This document shows positions 9,705 to 21,720 of a DNA stretch of 64,000 bases, in pieces. The DNA is taken from the NCBI GenBank assembly GCA_947652605.1, contig OX393576.1:61604966-61668965 (forward strand), in the 5' to 3' direction. The DNA is from Elmis aenea. Taxonomy: Eukaryota > Arthropoda > Insecta > Coleoptera > Elmidae. Each line of letters starts with the position of its first letter. Position 1 is the first letter of the stretch. The notes beneath the pieces are model-generated. The model was not told where the DNA came from. It did no database searches and worked only from the letters and a program-made list of their open reading frames with translations. A program made the translations under genes and the position numbers.

Positions 9705-12700
9705 TCACTTCCAGGGTGGCTTATTTGAACGATACTCCCTACCAGCACCACGATATCCTTTTGAATTATCAGCAGTTTGGTTATCAGTAGGATCCTGCAA
9801 ATGAATCACAATGTCTATCAACATGTTTAATCTAAATTTGTACTGATTGTTTGGAAAAAATCATGGGGCAAAAAATTCCGAACATTTTCGACTATTAAAG
9901 GGGCTTATTAAATTACTAACAAATGGTAGCCAGTTTGGAATTACCAAACGATCAGTAGTTGGAAGATCCCTGAAGGGTTTTGATGTATTATCACCTTGCT
10001 GTTCTTCTAGGGGATTCCCAGGAGATTTATTTAGCAGCTGCAACAATAAAAAGTATTCAAAAAATGCTGCAAGTTTCATTAACAATATTTTACCATTTGA
10101 ATGTACTTTTGAAGTTCGTTTTCCATTTGCTGCTTGTTTTTTTGGGACCTACTCGTAATGGGAGTCTCCATCGATGCATGATGTAAGTCACTAACGCCTC
10201 TTTGATAAAAATCTTCATCAATCATCGAAGACATGCTCTCAGCAGCAGGAAAATTTGTCCTTTTACCATCCCCAGTCGTTGCATAATTTTTCGTATGTCT
10301 TCCTTCGTCATTTTTTTGCTCATTTAAGGCTAATATTTCTTCTAAATTATTATGCGACTTCGATTTCAGCGAGTTGAGTTGATCCAGAGCTTCAGAAGAA
10401 CGTTCCTGCCAGACGACCGGACTTTTACTGTTATTTATTATTTTTAAAGCTTCAAGCCATTGCGCTTCCATAACTTTGTGCAACTGTTGAGCTATAACGG
10501 CCCTGCGTTCCTGCTGCTGTTGAAATTTTGACTCCATGTTGTCGATTTCTTGTTGGGCTTTGGAAAGTTGTAGCTTGTACAGTCGTATCTCTTCGGTGTG
10601 CTTCTCTTCCACGAGCTGCACCTCTAATGTGTGTCTGTACGGAAAAAAAAACAATTTTCAGTCCATCAAGATAGACAGAAACACAATTTATTCGTTTTAT
10701 TGTGACTACTTACTTTTCGTTGACTTGATAGATGTGCATCGCTGCTGTTTTTGCCATTGAAACTTCCCTGCTTTTCAGCTCAACACGCATCGAGTTTTCG
10801 GCTCTCTCCAACTGATCCTGAAACTCCCTCAACTTATCGCGTACCACAATTTCAACTTGATCTTGATAAAAGTTGCGCAGATCCATCTTGCTCTGTTCGT
10901 TTGTTTCTTTGTGCTTGTTCAGTTCTACTTGCAAGTCTTTCTGCAATTAAAACTTTGCTTGAGATATTTTAGCTTACGAAAATCAATTGAAGCGAACCTC
11001 GATTTTTTTGTGTGTTTCTATGTCGGCCAAAAACTTTTTTTGCTGTAGATGCAGTTCTTTGACGACGACTTTCTCGTCGTGCAATTGAAGCATCATTTGG
11101 TTTGCTTGAGTACGAACCGTCGTCAATTCAGCTTGGCAAAGTTCGACTGCTCTTTTACTTTGGGCTACTTCTTTCCTGGCATCATTTAATACCGTTTTGG
11201 TCTAAATTTAAAAAAAATAAATTAAATAGCAAGGCACAAATAACGGCTTGTTCGAACCTCGTTAATTTCAATGTCCTTCTGGCCCAATATCACAGATAGC
11301 TGCTGATTTTTTTGTAATTCGACATCATAATTGTTTTGTACTGATTGGAGATTCTTTTCCAAAGTTTGCTTGGAGTTTGTTAAATCAACCAAATGCTTTT
11401 CTACAACAGCCAATTTTTCTTGACTATTATGGGCTAAGTTGAGTGCCTTTGACGCTTCATTTTCATAATGGGCAATTTTCTGTAAAAAAATAAATTGTAA
11501 AGTAAAAAGATTTTCTGCTCACTATAAAATATCTGAAACAAATCTTTATGTAACAATTCGTCCCTAGGCAAATGAAGATCGTTAATCAGCTACAAAATAT
11601 AAATAAGATAAGGAATTAATTTAATTAATTAGACAATTAGAAGGACATAAAAAACATCAATTGTTTCTTTGTGATTTTCAGTTGTTTTGAACAAAATTAC
11701 CTTCACTGTTTCTGCCAATTCTCCAGCCATTTTCGACTGTAACTGAATGATCTCGTGTTCGAAATTCTTTTTTTCGCTTTCCAGCTTTTGTACTTTACCG
11801 GCTACACTTTCCCAAGCATCATGGAATCGCATAATCGCTTTATCCTTGGCTTGATCGACTTCAACGGCTACAGCTAAACGTTCTTGTAATTCAAGCGCAC
11901 GGGTTTGCAGTTGCTGAATTAATTGTTCACAGTGCTAAATAAATAAAAATTACCTTATTATAAAAAAAATAATTTATGCACACAAAAAATTCCTTAAGAT
12001 TTTTTGTAATATGAGATTGATTTAAAATAAGATCAATACCTGTCTCCTCAGTTTTTCTTCTTCTAATTTATGAAAAAATTTCGACTGGTCCAAGTGTTGC
12101 ATGTCTGCTTTTGTCACATGTTGGCCCCATAAATCCGACAAACTTAGTAGTGCTAAATTATTTTTGTAAGGCACAGAATTATTGGCGATGTCCCCATCAA
12201 ATAAATCATTCCTGAATTTGAAACTTTCTTCTTTTGTAGGTAAATTTTTTTGTTCGTTCTCAGAAATTGGACATGTTAAAGTATGATGGGACAGCATTTT
12301 TTTATGTGCTTTTATTGCATTTACTGCATCAGAATGAACCGTTTCTGAATTTGGACTAAGCTGGAGAGAGCCGTCGCCACCTTCGAGTCGATTAAAATTT
12401 TGGTAGGCCGTTGTTTGAGTTAAATCTGCACTGCTGGGTGTTTGTGAGGTGTCACTGATTGATTCACTGTTGCGTGTTGAAAAATTTGATGTGGTTAGTT
12501 CTGGTCGTCCTTGTAAATGTGTTACGTTGTGTTGTGCCATGACTTCATTAACAGGTGCTTTTGAGAGGTCGATTGGTAAATTCTTTGTAGGGTCGTTATA
12601 CAATAAATCGCGCATGCCCATGCCACGATCAGGAGCCGAATACTTATTGTCACCTGACTGCCAAGTGTGTTCCTTATGAGCATAATTAATTTTGCCTGCA

Positions 12701-13653
12701 TTTTGTTTACTTGTGTATGTATTTGGCGATACCGTTTTCTTATCTATATTATCAGAATATAGTGTATTTCTTGCACCCATACCATAATTAGGAACTGAAT
12801 TAATATTGTCACCACATCTCCACGTAATTTCTTTCGACATGGGCATTTTTTTATCGTTTGGTAAACTATGTTCCTGCCTTTTTAATCGTGATTCGATTTG
12901 TTGATGCTCCAATTCCATTTCTTCAAGCATATGATCAATTTCTTGAAGATTTAATCTATTCGTTAGCTGGTTTTCGTGGGAATTATCGTGTTGCTCCTTT
13001 GAACTAAACTGCTGATTTAAATTTCTCGATGGATTTAACTTTTGTATAGTTTTCACGTTGGATATAAAAGAATCAATTTCACAAAGCATTTTATTTTGCT
13101 GACTGGGTGAATTGGTTGGCACTTTGTTAGCATTATTTTTGGGGGAAGCATTCAGTGTATATTCGGTAGAATACGAATATGATTTACCTTCAGGTGATTT
13201 ATATTCTTGTTGGTAATATGGTTGTGAGCTATCAACTTGTGTCCTGCTTGAATTGTACCTTCCTGTACTAGGGGTAGATGGCAAAGAACTTAATTTGTAC
13301 TTAGATAGTGGTTTTTGCGGAGTGTTTTGAGTACTTGCACTATACGTATTGGGCAATGTACGAGGCAAATCTTCAGAACTGTTATATCTTCGAAATCTAG
13401 ACATGAATTCTAATTTTCTATTTAAACCATTAAGAGACTGATCAATTGAGCTACTATGGAAACTCGTATCTGATACGGTTTCAATGTAATTCACACGATC
13501 TTCCAATTTATGCACTTGGGAGATCAAAGTATCAACGATGCTGTAATATGGGCCGTACGTTTTTATTAAATATGGATCTTCTGAGTCTGTCTCTACTAAG
13601 AAAAAATCTGGTGGTATTATCAACAGATCATCAGTATCATCTGTATCACTCAT
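9705..13653 (-). CDS. CNTROB: Centrobin-like centriole coiled-coil protein
   Basis: Nine exons proposed on the minus strand: 12040-13653, 11701-11934, about 11519-11589, 11258-11480, 10998-11201, 10714-10940, 10094-10634, 9921-10037 and 9705-9794; roughly 1,100 residues. Exon 1 (538 residues) is Ser/Asn/Gln-rich, opening MSDTDDTDDLLIIPPDFFLV. From exon 2 the protein is coiled coil; HCEQLIQQLQTRALELQERL and the following AVAVEVD align closely with human centrobin (CER-IQSLQTRVLELQQQLAVAVAAD), as does QQLHKVMEAQWLEALKII with its later QAHWDEA segment. Centrobin is a daughter-centriole protein needed for centriole duplication and elongation, and in flies for neuroblast centrosome asymmetry. The exon 3 donor is unresolved: the good GTGAGC site leaves the wrong phase, while a GC-AG choice at 11518 keeps frame. 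The last exon ends REYRSNKPPWK. Confidence 0.88.
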
Positions 13654-13900
13654 TCCTTAAAACATAACTAAACATATCACGTAGGACCGTTTCGGCCTTA
13701 CTAGTCATAACCAAACTAATATTTATTAGAATTAAAATGAAGATAGTTCAGTTATATTGATTTAAACTATAAAGTAATTAATTTTGTGTAATACAATTTC
13801 AAAACAAACTTGCTTACCCTTAAAACTCTGTTTACTGTTTATTTTGACAACCACATCTGTCACCGTACACAACAAACACAATATGACTCAAAAGATCTAT
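13654..13900 (-). promoter_or_regulatory. Centrobin promoter / 5' UTR region
   Basis: Upstream of the centrobin start codon lie TGACA (13844-13848) and CTGTCA (13857-13862), about 190-210 bp away. A 5' UTR intron is possible because cttgcttaccct-type sequence near 13810 resembles a minus-strand donor (GGTAAG). Confidence 0.4.
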
Positions 13901-16890
13901 TTGATATTAGATCTAATGGGTAATATCTATACAGCATAAATATACAATAATAAACACAAAACACATTTACACCTACAACAACTTTTAGTACTTACAAAAT
14001 TAACGTTGTGAATTAGAATCCATTTATTAAAGACAATAAATGTGTAATATGCACAAAATTTTTATTTTTATTAAGCAAACAAATTACATCAGTTCGTTTT
14101 CTATATACAATAAATTATTAAATTAAATACATTTTTAGACTCTGTTAGTAACCAATTCTTATAATCATATTTCTAATTAACATTTAGATTCAAAATAATA
14201 TAGCCCAAATTATAAAAAAAGTGTTATCTAATTATATGTGATGAAATTTATATGATTATATTAAGTTTCACTAATATAAAAAAAGTCTGCTGTAGATTCA
14301 CAATCAGTTTTCGAGATGATTTTTTCTTGAAAAAAAAATTCGGAATTATTGTATTCTACAGAAAGTGGAAAAGTGTATAATTATTTAATTTATATTATTG
14401 TTCCATATAGCATAAATATATTCTGTAGATCACTGAACTAGGTACTGATAATTTATTGACTATTGGTATTTATAATCTTGTGAGGAATTTTTATAATTAA
14501 TTGTTAATATTTAGTTAATCTTGTATCCACAAATTATAATAAATAGAATTTAAGCTACGTAACATGTGGTTATAATTAAATATGGATATCTTTAAATGTG
14601 TATTGTGTAATGGAATTTCTATGAATAAAACAATTTATTGATATGATATTATTCTTTCAATTTTCGTACTATATAACTTTACATCTTTTTTATGCTGTAA
14701 TTTAATAACTTGGTGGTCTGCAAGATGTCTGTGCTGCTTTCACGATATCTTTATGAAGTGTTTAAAGTATGCTCTAGGAATATTTTAAAAATCATAAACT
14801 ACTTACGTTCTTGATCTTTACTTTGTTTTTCTTATACGTCTTTTACTTTATTATTATTACACACATTAAATTATATAAATGAGCAGTTAAACATGAAAAA
14901 CTGGAAGGTACCCAATTCATTTGTAGCAGTTTCATTTTAGAAAAGTATAGCTACTTAAAAATAAATCTGTGGTCTCGTTTTAAAGTAGAGTAAACCTTAA
15001 AATATTTAAATAAGTGGTTACATATGCACAAAGTGGTAAAACAGCCAAGCCATTTGATGAAGTAAAGTATAGCTATTTAGAAGCAATTCGTATCAGTCTT
15101 CGTTCAAACTAGAGTGAACCGTATGGCAGAGAATTCTTAAGTCGCGTTAATGTAAAGTACCAAGAATTAAAAGCAATAGTTTACACATACGCAAGACAAC
15201 CAGTATTTCAACATTAAAAGGCCATTTATGTTAGAGAAATGGAATTACAAGTGCAAGTAAACATTAACGGTATTCAATAAAAACGTTCCTCGTGTGTAGT
15301 TTTAATTTAATTACAGCTTTATATTATATATTACCAATCAATATACACACACGTACACTTTTTTTTACAGTAATGCATTCGAATAATACAGCAGGAACGG
15401 AGCGAGCTGTTCATTGTTTAATAAGTAAAACAAATATAAATTTGCTACTGGAACTGGTTAGTTTGTTTCTTCTTTTTTTTTGGAAAATGGTTGAAAGATT
15501 GAGAAAGAATCGAACTTTGTCATATTGTAAACCGGAATGGGTTTGCAATGTGAGCAATGCACACAGATAAGCATGAATAGACTCTAAACGGCTTCGGTAA
15601 ATAATGACCAAAGCAACTGCACACACACAAATTGCTTGTAATCATTTCAGAGTATAGAAGTTTACGCATTCGGTTCAAGATTGTTGGTTCTCCATATAAA
15701 ACACTTGCTTTTTGCGATCTTGAATGATGCTTCAAGATCTATCTTATGCTGTCAACGAATACAAAGCTTTACATAATCTGTTTATTAATACATATTTTAT
15801 ACAGCACTGGCTTTTAATTTGGTCTTACAATTAATTCGTACTAAAAGAGAATTACAAAAATCATAAAAATAAGAAATCTAACATTACAATAAACTTTTTA
15901 ACACGATTTGTGTTAACTTAAAGCTGGAAATTTTAAAGTTTAAAATAAAATTTAAAAAAAAAAGTTATAGAAGATTTGGTCAATTTATTAACTATTATTT
16001 CTGCCTTCAACATGCGTGTGATGATTTCAACAGCTTTTTTCGATACACCTAAATAGAGAAGAATATGGATAATACATAATCCATTAAATACTTATAAGTT
16101 AGGCCATCTCAACTCTGATATTGTATAGTGTTAAAAAATTATGTTATACCAGTTTATTGCATGAATCTCATTTTAAAGTAATGTTAGGATACTGTATGAG
16201 CAGATCCTTGTGCTTTTGAAAGAAGTTCTGGTAGATTTATTTAGGAGTAAGTAATAGCACTTTTATCTGTTGCTTCACTCAAAAAACATATGAACTCAAT
16301 AACTGAGAAAATCATTGAAAACGCATCGTATATACTTCAAAGTTTCAAAAACAAACTATTAAAAATGCTGTCAGAGTGCTGCAGTCGATGTAAACTTGAT
16401 GAAAGTAACTTTTGGAGCTAGCAACTTTCATACAATCCTTGTTAGTTCTTTTGAAATTATTTTGCACGGTATTAAACGACAAAAAAAAACATTTATGTAT
16501 CTAGAAGCTTTTGAGGTCAATAAAAATTTCTATAAAACAAGGATTCGATCCGTTAAAACAATTTTTTTTATTACATTTCACACAACAAGACTCCAATGCT
16601 TTTCATGTTGCGAAAGTCAAATAAACGGTCTCGAGTTTATTCAGATGGAAATGTTGGTTGACCGGTCACTATTCCAACAATGGTGATTTGTCATGATATA
16701 TGACCCCTGACCCGCAACAGAGCGGTTACTTTTAATGTGTAAGTGGATTCTTCAACATAACAGCATAGAATCCTAATCGACGACCCGGATGTCTAACTAG
16801 GATAGGTCTTCGTGTAACTGTCACCGTATTTATTGTTTCTAAATTCCTGAATTAATTGATCACGCAAAGTAAAGGATATTATATATTGAA
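13901..16890. other. AT-rich gene-free DNA
   Basis: About 3 kb with no supported gene. A partial direct repeat is visible around aaaagtatagctacttaaaa (near 14940) and aaagtatagctatttagaag (near 15063), each followed by a similar aaactagagt/aaagtagagt AAACC block, so a decayed element copy is likely. The reading frame at 15292-15570 is low complexity. Confidence 0.4.
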
Positions 16891-16898
16891 TACATGTA

Positions 16899-17175
16899 CA
16901 GGGTGTAAAGGAAATCACGCTCACCACCTTGTTTTATTAATTGTTGTGCAATTTTTGAACGTTTTCATGTCCATGCGTCTGTGACCTGTTTTACAAGAAT
17001 TGCAAATCATTAAATAATCTATCAAGTGGTAAAAAATACTTAGAACTTCATCAAAACTTCATAGACAGCTCAACACTTTCAACGTTTTTCCAACAATTCT
17101 ATCTCATTGGAATAAAATCTCTGGAAAGCCTGTGGAAGATTACAGCGACTTCAATTTCTTCATTAGGTTCTAACC
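16899..17175 (-). pseudogene. Possible mariner transposase C-terminal remnant
   Basis: A TA-CAGGGTG boundary opens at 16899. On the minus strand near 17170 the frame reads NEEIEVAVIFHRLSRDF, resembling the N-E-E-(hydrophobic) C-terminal region of mariner transposases, followed by stops. Only a short fragment is recognisable, so this is tentative. Confidence 0.3.
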
Positions 17176-17519
17176 GGCTACCTTTTTTTTTTATTTAAAT
17201 ATTTGTATTAAGAGGATCCAATAATAAATAGTGTAATGAAGATGTAACAAGTGTATTGTGCGAGAAGCTTCTAATATACAGGCATATAACAAGATGGCCT
17301 ATAACTTATAGTAGAGCGGAGGGGGAGTGGTTCTGCAGGATGTGAGAACGACGAATATACGGCAGAAAATTAAAAAAAATAGATATGCATACGAACATGT
17401 ATAAAGATGCAATGAAAGTTATGAAAGAAACAAAACATCTCGAGAGCGACGAGTATACGTCGGAACATTGGAAATAAAAAAGAGAACAGGACATAGAAGA
17501 CATATCAAAAGGGAGTAAA

Positions 17520-18430
17520 AAGACAAACAGGACACCTCAAAAAGAGAAAAAAGACAAAGAATATAAAACGGATACGCTTACGAATATGATCAAGGAAGTA
17601 ATAAGAGATATAAAAGAAATAAAACATGGCCAGAGATCATATCAAGAGGAACTGAAGGAACTGAAATAGAAAAATGAAAACAAGATAATAAAAGAGAAGA
17701 TGAAATCCATAGAAGATAGAGTTAGACGACTGGAAAAAGATAGAACCAAAAGTAATATCGTTGTGACGGGTTTGGAGATAAAAACTGATAACAAAGCAGA
17801 CCTTACACGTGAATTTGAACACCTTATTAAAAGAGGAACAGGTATAAAAGTTCAGATTAAAAACGCCATACAGATAGGAACAAAAGCATGTAAGTTAGAA
17901 CCAGACAAACCACTAGAAAAAGAAAAGGTATAGAAAAACAAGTATAAGTTAAAACAACTCCAAGAAATAATATGTATAAACAACGAATTGACAAAAGACG
18001 AAGTGGAAATTCAAAAGAAGCTAGAACAAATAGCGGAAGAAGAGAGACAGAAAGGAAGAACAACGAAAGTAGGATATCAAAAGATCACAATTGATGGAAA
18101 ATAATGGGGATGGGACAGGGAGCAGAAAAAGTTAAAAGAAAAGAAAATAATACAACAACAAACCATCGACCTCCAAAAAACTGATAGTTAAGAATAATAG
18201 AAATAGTAGGATAACGATACAGGCAAAGAAAAAGGACACGAGAAAGAAAATAAATTTAAGAAAACAAGAAATAAGAAAATATAACAAGAGGACATCGGAA
18301 ATGACACAAGCAATGAAAAAGGACATGCGGAAGGAATTAAAAAGAAAAGAGGAAAACACAAAAAGAACTCAACTCCAGAAAAAACTCCAGAAAAAAAAGA
18401 ATGTGGCCTTACACCCGAATGGGTAAATAA
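17520..18430 (+). pseudogene. LINE ORF1-like protein, broken copy
   Basis: A Lys/Glu-rich frame encodes a coiled coil (IEDRVRRLEKDRTKSNIVVT) followed by an RRM-like segment (GLEIKTDN..., GIKVQIKNAIQIGTK) and then INNELTKDEVEIQKKLEQIA with TTKVGYQKITIDGK. This order matches ORF1 proteins of insect non-LTR retrotransposons, which bind the element RNA. At least three in-frame stops (for example after EKEKV, after LKELK and after DGK) make it non-functional. The A-rich plus strand continues to about 18430 in the same Lys-rich style. No ORF2 follows. Confidence 0.65.
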
Positions 18431-18479
18431 AAGCTTCCCTCTACACTGAAAGGTAGAAGAGGTAAGGTATAAGTATAGT

Positions 18480-18935
18480 AGTATTATATTTGGAAATACA
18501 TCAAATTCGCAGGGTGATAAATCAGGACTATAAGGAGAATGCCTTAGCTTTACAAAACCAGAAGACTAGATAGTTCGTTGATTTTGAAGAGCCTCATGAC
18601 TTGTGCAAATGTCATGAAATATCACAATTTTTCGCCGAGAACAATTTGGCCTCGTCTTTTGTAAACCTTTTCAAATTTTATATAGTTTTACGTGAAATTT
18701 TTTGTAATTGGATAACTGTACTGCATGTATTCACTTAAAAAGGTTCCTTCTACATCCCAGAAAACTGTAACCATAAGTTTTTCCGCAGGAGATTAATTTT
18801 TGGCGCTTTATAAAGGCGTGGAGTGTGGAGCCTTTATGGACCCACAGCATGGACTCTTATTTTAAATTGCGACCCCAGCTTCCAGGTGCCAGGTCTGGTC
18901 ACCAGCTACAAATCGTGAAATTTTTTTTCATTGTT
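18480..18935 (-). pseudogene. mariner transposase relic
   Basis: On the minus strand the decayed frame reads FVAGDQTWHLEAG, then SPAEKLMVTVFWDVEGTFLS, then YSPDLSPCEFDVFP. These are the first-aspartate block (GD-TW), the central K-M-TVFWD block and the S-PDL-PCDF-LFP block of mariner DD34D transposases. Stops and frameshifts separate the blocks. The terminal repeats were not found. Confidence 0.7.
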
Positions 18936-18939
18936 ATGT

Positions 18940-20540
18940 AAGGTATCTAAATTTTCTTGAGAAATTTCCTTTCGGCAAAGTTTTGTTCTGGCCCCTAAGA
19001 GTTGAAAATAACAAAATTCGAAAAGAAATAGTTTGCTGTGTTAGTTTCGTCTTCGAATAATAGCGTTCTGTTATCATTTCTTAAAATAAAAAACAAGTTT
19101 TGTAAAAAAAACTTTTTATACACAGTTTTTATATTCCTTTCCTTGTTAGTTGCTACTATTTAAAAGTCTAGAAATTAATTCAAACATTATGGGCAACAAT
19201 TAATATTCATGTAGGCAACAGGTGTTGTGGGCCTGTATTCCACTTGTCCCTTCCACATAATCTAGTTTTTTAAACGTAATCCCAATAAAACTTTATCTCC
19301 TTCATTCCTTTAAATCATTGTGATATTAAACTAAAAATTTTAATGAATTCTTTGTGTAGCAAGTTTAATTTTTTTACTGTAACGTCGATGCTTTTCAGGT
19401 TGTAACAAATTGTGGTTGTTCATTCATAAAACGACCCAGTTGATATAACTTTTTATTGACCTAAACTAATTTTAGATCGCGTTTTAACTTAATCATCGTT
19501 TAATAAAATTACAGGCTGCACAGTAAAATTACAGCAAAATTAGCCATTTAACTCGATAGCTTTGAACCCTACACGTTTAATCTTGATATTAGTGTTCTCA
19601 GCTTCATTAAAATTAATTTTTAATCTGTAATGTTCAAACAAATTGTATTAATTACCGGAACTTTGCGCATCTACACACTTTTTTCATTCATTTCATATGT
19701 AGGCTGTACACGCGTTATTATCTAAAGAATTACGTTGTTCCATTCAGTAAGCGTAACTTCGTTAACAGTTAGATCATAGAAACATTCTTGGGAATACACT
19801 GATGTATTACAAAAAAATTTGCAAAGATAATCTTATGTCAAACAAGCAAGATTTTGTGTTCAAATTTTAAATCAAGTAAATTTTCAATTTCTTTGATGTA
19901 CATACACAGTTAGTATTGCCCAATGTATGACAAATTATTATGTTCTGTTTGCAATAATTGGAAATTGCTTTGCGGGTATTCAGACATGCATTAACACTGC
20001 ACTTTTCTTTAACACATTACTTTGTTTCAACATTTCAGTTTCTTTGCATTAGCAGTTGAAAGTTGATTGAGCATTGTTAAGCTAAGTGTGTAAATGTTGT
20101 AGGCAGCTTTTTTACACTTTTAGTTACTTCTAGGAAAGCTAAACGAAAGTCTTTAACACCATTAAAAGGTGCATGAGTTTTACTTTGACTGCAATAAGCA
20201 ACTAGGATATATCTTAGCCTTTACATCAGCAAAAGTGATTAATTTTTTAAAAATAAATAACTTCAATTTTAAATTAGGCGCCCTTCATTAAGAATTTATT
20301 GTAAAAATGCTAAACCAGTGTCAAAACTCTCGTTTCTTTTTCCGTAGATATCTTATTTATTAGGAGTAATATTTATTAAATTGTACCAATTGTGCAAAGT
20401 ATTTGCTAGGATGGCTGAACACTGAACAGTGCTACTCCAGTAGTAAGGGAGACCGGGGATTAAAATAATTTTTGTTTTGTTTTTATTTAATTCCTCATAG
20501 AGTATAACAAGTTTTTTACATCCAAATTGATTTAATGATA
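18940..20540. other. AT-rich gene-free DNA
   Basis: No protein homology, tandem repeat or element boundary was recognised in this stretch. Confidence 0.35.
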
Positions 20541-20549
20541 TATTAGACA

Positions 20550-21197
20550 ACGAAAAATTGAAATCTAAAGTAATAAAACAGGATTACAAGATAAAGAAGC
20601 TTGAAAAAGAGGTGAGGAAAAAAAAAATTGTAGTAAAAGGAATCAGCGATGACGAAAATGAAAAGGATGTAGAAACTGAAGAAAAAATATATACAGTGTT
20701 GCAAAAAATAGGAATAAGCATCGATAAAAAGGTTGATATAGACGAAATAAAAAGAATTGGAAAATACACAGAGAATAGACCAAGACCAATACTGGTAAAA
20801 TTGACAAAAGAAAGTGCGAGATTCAACATTCTAAAAAATTCAAAAAAATTAAGGGGTACAGAAGTATGGATAGATGAAGACTACCCCAAAAACGTGCAAT
20901 TGGAGAGAAGTTCGCTGATACCGCAATTAAAAGAAGCAAGGAAACAAGGGCACAGAGCAGTCATAAGGTACAACAAACTAATAATAAACAACGAAATATA
21001 CAAGGCAGAAGATGTTGAACAACAGGGAGGAATGATATCTAAAGAGGGAAATAAAGGAAATGCTAGTCAAAAGAGAACAGTTCTTCAAAGTCAAAAGTGA
21101 CGAACTGGACAAAGGCAGCGAAAAATAGAAAAAGGTGGAGGGAGACAGCAAACCAAGCCCTAGGCCTAAATGGCCTGTAGTGCTTATTTATTATTAT
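20550..21197 (+). mobile_element. ORF1-only LINE copy (HAL1-like) with 9-bp TSD
   Basis: TATTAGACA occurs at 20541-20549 and again at 21198-21206, bracketing an insertion of about 650 bp. It carries the ORF1 C-terminal frame, a short 3' region (GCCCTAGGCCTAAATGGCC) and a (TTA)n tail. No ORF2 sequence lies between ORF1 and the tail. The left border is internal to ORF1, so it is also 5'-truncated. Confidence 0.75.
20558..21100 (+). CDS. LINE ORF1 RNA-binding protein, C-terminal part
   Basis: An uninterrupted 180-residue frame, remarkable among the decayed relics around it. It opens with a Lys-rich coiled-coil end (IKKLEKEVRKKKIVVKGISD), followed by an RRM-like domain with DIDEIKRIGKY and RPRPILVKLTKESARFNILK, then a C-terminal domain with GTEVWIDEDYPKNVQLERS. 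This arrangement is that of LINE-1-type ORF1 proteins (transposase_22 style). The true N-terminus is missing; the listed start is only the first ATG of the open frame. The intact frame suggests a recent insertion. Confidence 0.7.
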   Translation: MKSKVIKQDYKIKKLEKEVRKKKIVVKGISDDENEKDVETEEKIYTVLQKIGISIDKKVDIDEIKRIGKYTENRPRPILVKLTKESARFNILKNSKKLRGTEVWIDEDYPKNVQLERSSLIPQLKEARKQGHRAVIRYNKLIINNEIYKAEDVEQQGGMISKEGNKGNASQKRTVLQSQK

Positions 21198-21256
21198 TAT
21201 TAGACATTTGTCTTTCTACCAAAATATTTATTTCATGTTTCGTAAAGTAGGTATAT

Positions 21257-21720
21257 TGTCGCGGCTATGAAAAGACCGGTCTTTATAATTAGGAATACTG
21301 ACGTTTGTTTACTATTCGCGAGTTACGGGGGCGTAAATTCTACATATACTTTAATAAAACACTCAGATTAACTCAAATAACACTCAGATGGGAACACTCG
21401 CTTTTCATAAAACTATTTATTAACAAATACTTCACACGGCTTTAATAATACGAATACATGGGTCTCACATTACAAGAATCATTCACCAATAACACAAATC
21501 AAACAATAGTCAAACGATACAAAATAATAACTTACATAATAATAACAAATGCACAGACAGTGGCCGGTTGGGCCAACTGCCCCCAAAAGCGGCCGGCGGG
21601 AGTAGCCGCAGCAAGTAGAGTAGCCGCAGCCCACAGCAAGTAGAGTAGGCAGATAAACATTACATCTTTGCTTAAATACTACCCCGTAGCGGGGGTCCTT
21701 CCGCCTGAGTTTTGGGTACA
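21257..21720 (-). mobile_element. Possible solo LTR
   Basis: On the minus strand the segment begins TGTACCCAAAACTCAGGCGG and ends AGCCGCGACA, giving TG...CA borders. A TATA-like TATTTAAG lies about 50 bases in, and AATAAA occurs downstream, the order expected in an LTR. It is more GC-rich than its surroundings and contains a duplicated CAAGTAGAGTAG motif. No matching target duplication or primer-binding site was found, so this is tentative. Confidence 0.35.

Noticed and set aside
12449..12679. Plus-strand frames opposite centrobin (also 13446-13667, 9847-10158 and 10536-11048)
   Set aside because: Shadows of minus-strand coding exons.
17857..18359. Minus-strand hydrophobic (Phe/Leu-rich) proteins
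   Set aside because: Antisense of Lys-rich LINE ORF1 sequence; AAA/AAG runs read as TTT/CTT.
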